NCBI RefSeq assembly: GCF_036850765.1
Contig: NC_089490.1
Coordinates: 241,366,442 to 241,430,441 of the forward strand
DNA from: Saccopteryx bilineata
Lineage: Eukaryota; Chordata; Mammalia; Chiroptera; Emballonuridae
DNA length: 64,000 nucleotides
Direction: 5' to 3'
Below are positions 42,801 to 55,400 of the stretch, piece by piece (positions within the stretch are counted from its first letter, which is position 1; every line of letters starts with the position of its first letter). The translations under genes were made by a program, and so were the position numbers. Below the pieces are notes generated by a model. The model had not been told where the DNA came from. It did not search any database and worked only from the letters and a program-made list of their open reading frames with translations.

Positions 42801-45800
42801 GCACCATTTTACAAATAATGCCATTGAGAACCAAGGAAGTCAAAGAACTTGAAAATAATTTAATAAGTAGCAAAGATGGGATTTGAGCACCTGCTGGGCA
42901 GGTACCTAAGTAGCTGCAGTGAGTGATACGCCCGCTGTCCTCAGGGAGCTTCCTGGCTTGTGCAGTTGATGAGAGAAGTCAGCACACGGGTTGAGCTGAG
43001 GGGATGACAGCTGGGACCGAAGCTGCTGGTGGGCACAGGCTGTGCCCCGCCCCCCACTTCCTCTCTGGGTCCAGGCCTGCTTGTTCCCAGCTGTACGGCC
43101 ACCTTAGTCACCGTGCAGGGAAGCTGAATCTGGAGGTGTTGCTGGCATGATGGCAGCCAGCAGAAATAACCACACAGGCCCATGGAGCTGAGCACTCGAG
43201 ATGGGCTCAGGGAGGCTCCCTCTGCCTCCACAGAAGGGCCGTCTGAAGAGAGAATGGGTCAGTCTCAGTACCAGCACCAACCAGGCAGCCCTGCTGTGGC
43301 CCTGGGCACCCTCTGAACCTTCCTGAACCCTATCAGTGTGCTGTGCACCCTGCCCACTCGCCTCCCATCCTGGTCCTGCCTTTCTATCTGTGCTGCTGGG
43401 TGCTGGCTGCTGTCCCACAGGCAGATTGGTTATGGGCCTGGCAAAGATTCGCGGTCCCACTTCCTGCATGATCTGAGACCAGCATTTCCTCCTGGGCTGC
43501 TGTCAGCCTCCTCCCCAGATGAGGGGCAGAGCTGTATGCACTGGGCCCTGAGAAGCTGGCACCGTGATGGACACAGGGAACATGAGACTAGCCTCTGTCT
43601 TCAGGGCTTCCGGGAGTTCTCCGAAACACACAAACAGGACCTTGGAGGCTTCTGACCTGAGTTGCAATTCCTGTTCGGCCACCAGCTGCATGTCCTTGAG
43701 CTAGTCACTGGTCTCCTAAGGAGAGGTGGAGAGGTGTAGCTGGTGACCTTGGGAACCTGGGGGGTGGTGGCAGATGTCACAGATGAGGAAACAACTTCCA
43801 AGAAGTGTCACGATCCTCTGACAGCAGTTTGGGTCTGAGTCAAAACTTGTTATTCAAATGACCATCCATGCCTGACCTGTGGTGGCGCAGTGGATAAAGC
43901 GTCGACCTGGAAATGCTGAGGTCGCCGGTTCAAAACCCTGGGCTTGCCTGGTCAAGGCACATATGGGAGTTGATGCTTCCAGCTCCTCCTCCCCTTCTCT
44001 CTCTCTGTCTCTCCTCTCTCTCTCTGTCTCTCCCTCTCCTTTCTAAAAAAAAAAAAAAAAAAAAAAAAGAATAAATTAAAAAAAAAAGAAAGAAAGAAAA
44101 CTGGATAGATACATGCAAAAAAAAAAAAAAAAAAAAGACCATCCATGTTTGTTTCTGGCCAGCCAGTGACCCTCTGGTGGAGAAGCGGCCAGCACCTACT
44201 GAGGTCAGAGGTCAGGCTAGCAACAGGTGTGGAGGTCGAGCCTTAGGAGACTGAAAGCTGGTGCTCGGCTCTGCCTCCTCATCCTGGGGTAACTCCAGAG
44301 TCTCCAGTCAGACCTTTCCGATGGCCCACTTTGTAGGTGTTGGTTTCAGGTGGGGCGGGAGGCACTTTGGAGCCCCCCTCACCCATCCCTGAGGCTGCAG
44401 TGCTGTCTTGCCTGGTTCCTGCCTGATTCAGTCCCTAAGGACATTGTTGCAGCTGATGTTCTTTTTCCAGCTCTGCACTTTCAAGCTTTCATGAATGGTG
44501 GATGGAAAAAAAAAAAGGCTTTGATTTAATCAGCTTGCTTCCTCACCCCACACCATCACTGAGATTCCCGGTCCAGGGTCCGGGCACAAGAGAGTACTTA
44601 TAGGGCTTTTGCTGAGAGGGGAGAACTGACTGAGAATGCTTCCACTGATCACCCTTCAAAGGCCCTGCTCTGGGATGCTGTGGGCTCCATGTTGCTGGTT
44701 CAGGGGTGCAGGCCACACCCCCAGAGGAGCACGGGCTGCTCCCAGCTTCACTGGGCGGCAGTGATCAGAGGGCTGGTTTGTAGTAGGATAAACTAAGATT
44801 ACGCTCCTGCCTGAACCCCCTAGTGAAGTAGCTTAATGTGTTGGGCTGGAGACTGAGGCAGAAGCTTGGGCTGGAAACCTTGAGGTGTCATGGAGGCTCC
44901 CATCTGTGTGCGTCTGAAGGGAGACACGTGTTGTTTGCTGGCAGGAGACATGTTGTGGAGAAGAGCAGGAAGCCTTGGCCCTCCTCCTCCTCCTCCTCCT
45001 CTCACATTGAAAATGATTATTGGTATCATGGAGTTCATCTCTCATGTTTGCAACTGTTTTCTATTTATTAGGTTTGTTCTTTTTCCTCCCCAGCCCCTCT
45101 TTTTCTGCACTCTGGTTTTAATTGAACATTATGTTTGAATCTTCTTCCCTTCTCCAAATGTTACTGAGTGCCTACTATGTGCCAGGCACTGTGGTGGTTG
45201 CTAGGAACTGACATTGAACCAGAGCTGGTCCCACCCTCTGGGTACTTGCAGTTAAACGTTCAGGGAGGAAAAGAAAGAATTTGACTGATTGTCCCACAAG
45301 GGGATCCTGCTCCAGGCTGTTTCCACCTGGGCAAGCCTGTGCCCCCCACCACCCAATGCACCAGGGTTCCTCGACCCCCCAGTCCATCTCTGGGGCAAGT
45401 GCCAGGGGACTGGAGGGGCAGGGTGGGGAGGGCCACAGGACTGGTTCCTGGGTTTTGTTGGCCTGTGACTTCACGTCCATGTGCCTGCGGGCTGCAGGCT
45501 CTGGGGTTCGGTGGATGCATGTGTCCTGAACAGAAGGGAGAGAACATGAGGAGATACCAGGGAGAGGTGGTAACAGATGTGTGCTGGGTTCTTCCCCTGT
45601 GCCCCTGAGTTGCGATGTAGCAGGAGCCACTGAAGTTAGACCCCAGGGAGGACTTTCTGAAGTAAAAGTGTGAGTGATGGCATGAGTAGGTGTATTCTGT
45701 CCTTGGAAACGTGTCTCAGGTGGGCACTCTCCTGTCCTCTCTACCTTCCCTCCATGTTCTGCCATCTGATGCATCTTGTCCAGAGTACAGGGCTGGATGC

Positions 45801-48800
45801 CATGAGCTTCAGGGAGCCCCGAGGGCCTAGGCAGCACAGAGAACTGAGTGGGGATGTTGTGGGCACTGGGTTTCTCCAGCCGGCAGTGGCTGAGTCACCC
45901 ATGGTTCCAGATGGGCCAGAAGATGCTCAGTGGGAGAAAGGACCTGAGCGCCCTGTCTGTAATCTCCACACCCATCCCTGACCCAAGAGGGCTCTCCTGT
46001 GATTGCAGAGAGGAGGGTGAGGTGCTGGGCCACCCAGTGCCCTCCTTGACTCAGACATGAGTTGGACAGATTAGAGAACACAGACTGATTCGGGACCAAG
46101 GCTGAGTCTGGTGGGGGAGCTGGCTGCAAAGCAGATACTGCAGCCACGTGAACAGCCTCCCAAAGTGAGACAAGGAACTCTTGTTTCTTTGTTCTTGAAT
46201 CCTGTCTGTGTCTCTCCAGGAGCTGACTGTGTTTTCCAAAGCAATCAGGGGTGTCCTTCGGGTGGTGATAACAATATGAACCAGTTGCTACTGTCCACCT
46301 AGAGGGGGAGGTGCCACTGCACCAGCCTCATGGCCGCAGGGAGCCCACCAGGCAAGTCTTACTACCACTCATGGTGGTGAGGACGAGACGCAGGACAAGG
46401 AGCTATGATTGGCTGGAAGCATGGGCTTTTGGCTGGTGGAGCCTCAGTTTGGAGTCAGACCTGAGTCCATAGCACTCCACTGACTTCATAGATATTTCTC
46501 TCTCCATCCTCCCCCCCCCCCCCCCATGAGCAAGGAGCTAGATCTGCACACCTTGGATGGAGGATGCCCTTCTGGGGAACTGATGTACCCTTGGGCTCCT
46601 CCCTCATTCTGCTAGTACCCAGATGGTCTGGAGGGAGCCAGGCCTGCACACGTGAGAGTACCTCACTCAGCCCCACACCATCCTGATGAGGACACAGATG
46701 CCCCACAGCGGGGCAGGGTAGGGAGCATCACCAAACCAGCTCATTTCCTCCCTCCCAGCCTGGACCAGGACTCAGGTCTCCCAACACCAACACGAGGTAT
46801 TCAAGGTAGGAGGCTGATCCTGGCATCCTGACATGGTTGCTTTGCACGCAGCCTCCTGTCTGGGCAGCCTGGGTCCCTGTCTGCTGGCCCTGCCCCATGT
46901 GAGAACACTGAACATTCCCGCTCCCTCCTGGGCACTGGTTAGGCTGCAGGACCGTCTGCCACCTCCTGTCAGTAACTATGGTTTAGTCCTTTCCCATAAA
47001 GTCAAGTGTTTCCACTTCGCTAAGAAAGGAATTTTATCCCTTGACACTGTGGACGCCCAGGAAGGCCTCGCTGCGCAGCCACTTACAGGTCACTGAGTCC
47101 TCGCTAGTGGTTTTTTCCATCCCACCTGATGAGTCAGAAAGTCACCCACAGCAGGTGGGCCATTTCATTTTGGTCTTTACACCATCCTGGCTTTCCCTAG
47201 AGCTGGAGAGTCACGTCTGAGTGCAGGAGGTAGCCAAGATGCTGAGGTCAGGGTACACTTTCCTGAATGTCTTGCTCAGGTGGGACTCTTCTTCCTCAAG
47301 AACCGCCAGCCCCTGGGATGTGAGGGCAGCACTCGTCCTTGTCCTTGGGAGTCAGAGAGCTGGCTGCTTCTCTGGTCACTCGAGTTGTTACTTCAGAAGT
47401 TGTTACAGACTTGGGCGTCCTGTCTTCTGTGTGTGACGTTTTTATATGCCTGGACTCGGGAAAGGTGAGGGCTGCAGACAAACATACTTAAAAAGGGTGC
47501 CTCCCCTGCATCTGAGAACCTCCCTCCCAACACCCCACTCCCTTGTGGACTCCTCTGGGTCAGAATCTCTAAGCAAACCAAACCCTTCTTGTAAGAGTGG
47601 GACCAGGGACCAGGCACACAGAACCCCTGAGTCCAGGGCAGTGTGTGACTGGGGAGTGTTGGGTGTGGCCTTGGAGGGCTCCCTGTGCTCTGGGGCACTG
47701 CTCCCCTCCCACAGAGGGTCGCCTCAGGGCAGGAGCTGTTTCCTCTGCAGGAAGGGGATCTGAAACTCAATCGGGAGCAGGGAGAGTGGGAGAGTGAAGC
47801 TCAGGGAGACTTGCCATCCCAGCAGCCTGTGGAGTTCTTTGTCCTCAGCAAGTGACCAGGGGCTACTTCCTAAGCCCATTACAGAATAACCTAATCAATT
47901 TACTCAGCTCCTTCCTCTCAAGGAGCTCAGGGTCCCTCCCTCTGGGGCAGCTCTGCAGGCTGGCCCTGGGGCTCAGAGGGTCCCCTCTGGGGATGCAGGA
48001 CACTGATATTCCGAGGTGGTGGGTGACAAAAAGGGGCCTGAAGCAGCAAGATTCAAAGAAGGATTATTAGGATCCAGATGTCTTGGTTCCTCTTGGGGCC
48101 CTTCGCCCAAACTCCTCTGGGCAAATTCACTGTTTATATTTGGTCCCTGGAGTATGCCCAGTGCCTTTGATTGTATCTTGTTTCCTGTTCTCCTTTGGGA
48201 GGAAGAATTTCTCTGCAGGAAGTAGTTTGATAGTCTGAAAGCCTTACTTCCCTGGTCTTGTGATCCAAGTTTTCAGTTACCGTTACCGTTGGCTGAGAGC
48301 CTTGCTGAGAAGGGAGGCAGGAAGGAGGGACCCTAGCAGTGAGTATCCTTCTCCTCAGATGCCTAGGAGGAGAAAAGCAGAGATGCAGCTGTGCTGTCCA
48401 CGCTGCAGGACGCAGAGGATGCTGACCCCTCACCCCCTGCCCAGCCCTGGTGCCCAGTGCCTGAGTGAGGAGCCAGTGACTGGGAAAACAGACAGCCAGG
48501 CTTTGGGGACACTGACCTGGTTCCAGCTGTTGGCAGGACACTATATCATCCCTGGCTTCACACAAACCGTGCCTTCTTCTAACCCACTGTGCAGAGCCTC
48601 TCTCTCTCTCCCTCTCCTTCTGAGTCGACACACATTTGTGAAGAGGCTGGTCGGTTCTCTCTGGCAGGGTGTTCTTTGTGATGACTATGCTCAATTCTTT
48701 CTGCTCCAGTGTCACTCCTGAACTGTTGGGGTCCAACCAGGAGCTGAGAAATCATTTAGGTGTTAAAACTGAACGCCTGTAATACCAGAAGCTGGTCACT

Positions 48801-51789
48801 CAGGTGATGAAGCACCTGACAAGGCTGACGGGACAGTGAGGTAACTCAGGGATCAGCAACAGCAACCCCCACCCCTACCCCCACCCCTGGCTGCGGGACA
48901 CAGCGTAGAAGTAGGGCCGGGAGCCCAGGGCTGGCAGCAGGGACTGTGGGGGATGAAGCTAAGGAGGAGACATAACTGCTGCCTGACACCCGCTGGCATT
49001 GGCAGCAGAGAAGGGAAGAAATATCCTGGCTTTTGTCTCTTCTCTGTGGCACTGCAGTGCCTCTCATGAACCCAGCTGACTCAGGAGCTGGGGAGATGGC
49101 ACCGTCAGTTCCATGCCCCCAGTGACACAGAGTAGGCTTCAGGACCAGTATGCTCCAGCCCTTCTGCACCTCAGTTCTTGGTTCAGCAAAGGGGCTTCAG
49201 GGCCTCCACGCCCACCTCCTCTCAGGTGCTCCTTTTCACCGAGGCCCTATGTCCACTTGGCACTGAGGCATTCTGAGTGTTCTCAGAGGGTAGAGGCAGG
49301 AACAGCCCCCACCCCATGCATAGTGGACCCCTGACTAGAAGTGATCTCATCCATGAAAAGGGGCCTATTCATGAGGCATTGGACAGAGGGGGAGCTGGGG
49401 CTACATGCTTGTGGCTTCTGCTGGGATTTGGCTGGACATGGAAACCTGGCTTCTCCGGGCTCCAGGAAGACTTCAGGGGGCTACAAGTGGCGGGGAGCCT
49501 CTGCTGGTGTCATGCTGTGCAGGGGCAGCCAGGGCTGGGGCTGCGCTGGACGTGCTGGAGCTGGCTAGAGGCCTGTGGCCCTGGCTCAGACCTCGCATAA
49601 GAGGCCTTGGTCAGAGCGGCCTCCCGTGGCAGGACCAGGGCAGGCTTTCCATAGCTCCCAGCTCTGGGAAGTGATCTGGGCTGATGTTCCTCATCCAGGA
49701 CTCTGGCTTGGTCCTTGCAACCTGACCTTCTCTATTGGAGCAGCTACCACTTGATCTCTCTCTCCCTGAGATGTACTCACAGGGGAGGTCTCAATCAGTC
49801 ATAAATGACTGACTAAATCATCTTAATTTTATCATTGAGTATATTGTATTTATCATCGACTAAATCATAAACAATTGAAAAATAATGTATAATTTACTTA
49901 TCCATTTTTAAGTGCATTTATTCACTCACTGAACCAACAGCTTCTGAACACTGTTCTAGGTGTTGGGGACACAGCAGTGCAACTGGAAGGTATGGGACCT
50001 GTCCTAGTGTGCAGTGTCTGGGACCCCGGGAATGGCATCACACTCTGTGCTGCAGTCAGGATCCAAACCTGAGCGTCCTCATGGCCCTTCTCTCCCCTGG
50101 ACATTTAAACTTTCAGCCTCGCCCCCCCAATACATCTCAAAGCCAAGCACCTCTTCCTGCCGCTGCCGCCACCGCCTCCCTGTGGGAACTGACCTCTTCC
50201 CTGTGGCTCCCTTGCCTCGTCACGGCCTGTTCTCCACACGGTGCCCCGAGGCATCTTTTAGCAACAGAAATTGGATTAATTAGTCCTGTGTTTACAGTGG
50301 CTTCCCCTGCACTTAGCCCAGAACCTTGACTGTGACCCTCCCAGCCCTGGGCGACTATCCCTGGCCACATCTGTGACACCCCACCCCCTACCCACATTCA
50401 CCCTTACTCCCTCACTGATTACTCTGCTCCCAGAGCCCCTCTGGCTTCAGTGCCTCCTGGGCTGGTACCTTCTGCAAAGCAGTCTCTACCCGCCCTCCGG
50501 CTGATCATTCAACCCCCACCCCCCACCCCTGTCAGTGTCTCCTCCCACCACCTGACCCAGGGGCAGCACTCTCTGTCCAGACACCTGCTCTCAAGGGATC
50601 CTGTTTATTTTATTGTGTGAAAATAAACTATTTAGGAGTCTATGTATCTATTTCCTTTAGAACATTACCTTTCTGTCTGCAGTATTCTTCAGCCCTAGTG
50701 CTTGTTACCTGGTGCCCAGCGGTGCTATGAATATCTGTTTAATAAAGGGGGAGTTCTGTCTGCCTGGTTTCACCCACAGCACAGGCTGAGCAGCTGGGAA
50801 GCTCATGAACACACCAGTCTAAGGCTCTGAGAGACCAGGCTCGGAGGGAGGGTCCCAAGCAGGTCTGATGCCATCCTCACACCTGTTCAGTCCAAGGAAG
50901 CTTCCTGTGCAGGTGAGGCTGCCGTGGCCCCTTCTGCACGGCCCACCTCCCACCCCCTTCCACTCCCCCTCCCCCTCCAGCTTCCTGGAGCAGCAGAGCC
51001 AGTCCAGCATGGGTTTTGGGACTTGGACAGATCCCAGTCTCAGAAACTCCATCTCTGTCTCTCATTGGCTGAATGACCTTGCACATGGTTTGTATTCTGT
51101 CCGAGTCTCAGTGTCTGCAACTGGAAACAAGAATAGTCGTCATAGCGATACCAAATGCAGGGGGCTGTTTATTAAGTCAGTGCCTGGCAATGGAAATGTA
51201 AGCCCCTGTTGGCATTGTTGCTGCTGCTCTTATCCATCAGTTAGCCATTGTTTTCTAACGCCCCCTCCCTTAGCCTCGAGAACCCCTTCCACTACAACCC
51301 CTCTGCCTGGCCTTCTTGGCATGTAGGGTTTCTACCTGGTCCTCTAGCCTGCACTCTCAGCCCAGGCACTCAGTCTGGAACTTAGGAAGGACTTTGCCGT
51401 CTGGTCAGGCTCCTTTCATCGGCAAGGACCCCTTCCACCTTTTCTTCAAGCTCAGCCTCCACCACTGAGAGTCTGTGCTGCCGGAGCCGCCACCTGTCCT
51501 CTCCTGTTGTCCTCAGCAGAAATATTGACTAATAGATGAACCTATGCCATGGAGCTGGTGTTATCTTTGCTTTTATTTATTTATTCATTCATTCATTCAC
51601 TTTAAATATTTTATTTATTGGTTTTAGGGAGAGGAGAGAGAGAAAGAGGAGGAGGAACGGGAAGCATCAACTCATAGTAGTTGCTTTTTGTATGAGCCTT
51701 GACCAGGCAAGCCCGGAGTTTTGAACCAGTGCCCTCAGCATTCAAGGTTGATGCTTTATCCACTGTGACATCACAGGCCAGGCTATCTT

Positions 51790-51833
<44 letters not shown>

Positions 51834-52395
51834 TATAGACAGAAAGAGGGACAGATAGGGACAGACAGGAAGGGAGAGAAATGAGAAGCACCAATTCTTT
51901 GTTGTGGTACCTTAGTTGTTCATCGATTACTTTCTCATATGTGTGTTGACTGGAGGGCTACAGCAGAGTGAGTGACCCCTTGCTGAAGCCAGTGACCTTG
52001 GACTTCAAGCCAATGACCTTTGGGCTCAAGCTAGTGACCATGGGTTCATGTCTGTGATACCACACTCAAGCCAGTGACCCCATGCTCAAGCCGGATGAAC
52101 TCGTGCTCAAGACCTTGGGCTTTCAAACTTGGGTCCTCTGTGTCCCAGTCCAATACTCTGGTCAGGCTATTTTCTTTTCTTTTTTTTGAAGTGAGAAGTG
52201 GAGAGATAGAGAGACAGCCTCCTGCATGTACCCTACCGGGATCTACCTGGCATGCCCACCAGGGGGCGATGCTCTACCTATCTGGGCTGTTGTTCTGTTG
52301 CAACTGGGGCCATTCTAGTGCTTGAGGCGGAGGCCATGGAGCCATCCTCAGTGCCCGGGCCACTTTGCTCCAATGGAGCCTTGGCTGCAGAAAGC

Positions 52396-52438
<43 letters not shown>

Positions 52439-55400
52439 AGATGGATACTTCTCCTGTGTGTCCTGGCCGGGAATCGAACCTGGGACATCCACACGCCGGG
52501 CTGACACTCTACCACTGAGTCAACCGGCCAGGGCAGGCTATTTTTGGTTTAAAAAAACTCAGGGAAACTCAACCCTGAGGACCATCTTACCAATAGTGGG
52601 TCCTGAACTCCGTGGGGGAGGAGCTGCAGGTGGCGTGAGGTTGGTCACTTTGAGGAGCTACCTGTGGACAGGGTTCCACATGGGGCGTCCCTGCCTCCAT
52701 TTGGCCACCCTTACTGAGTTGGTCTGAGATCGCTCACTCCTATGGGCAGCTGTCTCTCTGGCTAGTTCCCAGCACAGTCCAGGAGGTGGTGAGGCCTTGC
52801 ACCCCAATTTGGGGGGACCTCCCTGAGTGTCAGAGGCACGTTCAACATACCCTACCCCATGTGCACCCAGGACTTGCAGCCTTTACTTCTCTTTCCCACG
52901 TGGAGGAGAGGTGAGTTGCTCCCTAACCCTGGTGGCAGCCTGTGAGAGCTGCCCCATCTCAGCCGAGGTCCTGTGTCTAGCCCTTTCCCACCATGGAGAA
53001 AATAGCAAGAAAAACAGATGGAAACTGATATCCTGAGCTGCAGGGTCTGCTGGGACCTGACCCTGGAGGAGCCCCAAGAATGCGGTGACCCAGGGGCTCC
53101 AGGAAGTCAGGAAGGGAGGGGGTGGGGGGCACCTCTCTTAACTAGACGTTGCCTCTCCCCATCTCCTACCTGGGACACTGTCAGTGCCCACCTCTTTTCT
53201 TGGTGGGTCACCATTGCCCACTCTCCCATCTCTGGTGGCACTCTCTATAAACAGGGCTGAAATATCTACATTTTAAAGCTTGTAGGAAAGTGACATTCTC
53301 AATCTGCCAATCATCCCTCACCTAAAAGGCCACAGTGAGCCTTGTGCCCTGAGGAGAGCTGATCTTGGCGCCAGGAGACTTGGGTGCACCTCATTGCCCT
53401 TTCCGGGCCTTGAATCTGTAATCTGTGAAACTGGGGTTCCTCACAGCAGGTTATGGGGTTCCCTGCAGCATGAATGTAAAAAGGCTCTGTAAACAATAAG
53501 TGACACAAACCCTGCAGCTGGTGGGGGTCCCTGGCCTCCTTCCCTCCGGCAGCTGAGGCTGCCCTGGAGACGGATGTCTGTGCTCTTTTGTTCTGGCCCC
53601 ACAGACTTTTGGCCAGAGCTTCAACCAGGGAATGTTGGGAGACCTCAAGGGCATCAAGAAGGAGCTCGATCCAGGTGTTTACAGAGGTTGTGTGTGCTCA
53701 GTGTCCAGTGAGACTAGAGGTTTTCCAGATATGAATGTTTCAAGTTGTTGTGGGTGTGGGAGCCCAGGCACAGGAATACAGCAGTGTTTACAGAACAGTT
53801 TACGTTATCTCTTCTGGTCGTTGCCCTCTGATGTTCATTTCACTGGCACATTTTAAGGAGGAAGACTTGCTCTAGTAGCTTGTAGACCTGGGGCACATGC
53901 ACCGGCTGGACTTTCCTGCTAGGGACCCCCAAGGGGGGAATAGGCTTCAGTCACAGCAGGGACCTTAGGAGGTGCAGCCAACTGGGCAGCTCTCAGGGCT
54001 CCTTGGCGCTTTGGTGACAGAAGGTAGGGGAGGGGGCAGCACAGCAAAGGTACTGGAGTCATCTGGGGTCCTCAGTGTCCCCACTGGGAGGATAAGGAAA
54101 TTGGAAAGGAGGTTCCCAAAGCCCCATCTAGCTAGCTCTGTGGATGGGGTGGGGAGACGGCCTGATTTCTCCCACACCCCAAACATTCCCTTCATTCCCA
54201 GAAGTGCACCAAGATGGATGGAAAGGCGTCTGGGAGGAGAGAGACCTTAGGTATCGTTGCTGTGAAGGAGAGAGTCTCAGGCAGGGACAGAAGAAGCTCC
54301 TCTCACACCCATGGGCTGTTTACAGGCTCAGGAGGGCACCCATCGTCCGTCTTGGAAGCCGCTTTGGAAAATAACAACTGGGCAGCTGGTATGCTGAGCT
54401 AGCTCCTTGGCACAGAGCCGGCAGCCCAGCCTTTGGCACCTTTTCCAAGGCCCGTGTGTGACCAGAGGACGCGTTAGCAGCTGGCAGGGTTTGCTGAAAG
54501 GGGAGTGGGGATGTGGGAACCTCAGGCCTCAGTGGGGGTGCAGCGCTGTCACCAGCCATGGGCTCCTCCTCAGGTTCTGGGTCACCCACATGCTTTCATT
54601 GTCTGCGTGTCATGGCACACAAAAGCTCGGTATCCCTGCCCCTTGACATTGTCCCTTGTATTTCCTTTCAAGCACATGTTATAACCTCTAGTTATCTTGA
54701 CTCATCTCTTGACTTTTGTGTTATCTGTGTCTTCTCCCAAAATGTGAGCTGCACAGAGGCAGGACCTTCTCCTTACTCCCAGCAGAGAGCTGTGCTTGGG
54801 ACTGACAGCACTCAGCACCTCACTCGCAGGAGATGCTCAGTGAGCATCAGTTTTCTTTCCTAGAATAGTTCCCAAGTAGCCTGAGTGTGCAGAGTGGGCT
54901 CTTGAGATCAAGCCCTTAGGAGACAAGCCCTGTGCAGTGACTGGCACAAGGAAGGGCAGGTGAGGAAGAGGAAATGGGTGAGGAAGTGGCCAAGGAATGT
55001 GGACAGAGCCTAAAGGAGGATTGTGGGTGCCTTCTGAGACTTGTGTTGGCCCAGAGAGAGTGCGGAGTGTTCACAGCGGCTGTGTGGTCAGTGTGGACAT
55101 GTGTGGGAAGCACAGGACAGCACTGCCACCTTCCAGGTACCTTGGCCACTCACGTGACCACTCAGAACCTCTGCTTTCCCTCCCCACAAGAGCTTTCACG
55201 AAACAGTGTTGGGGTTACCAGTGGGGATGTGCCCGGGTGATTGTTACTTTGGTAATTTTATTAAACTCCTAAAAGGCATCCTTTGCTTCCTGTTAAGATT
55301 TTCATCATTCACTCTGAGAGATGAGCCAGCAGATTGCTGGGTGTGCTCAAATGTCAGAGCCTGAAAACCCAGCGCTTTAGACAAAGACCCATACTCCCCG

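Noticed and set aside
45175..45837. 220-codon minus-strand open frame in the ADORA1 intron
   Set aside because: It starts over an L2/MIR-type relic and shows no domain, promoter or splice support.
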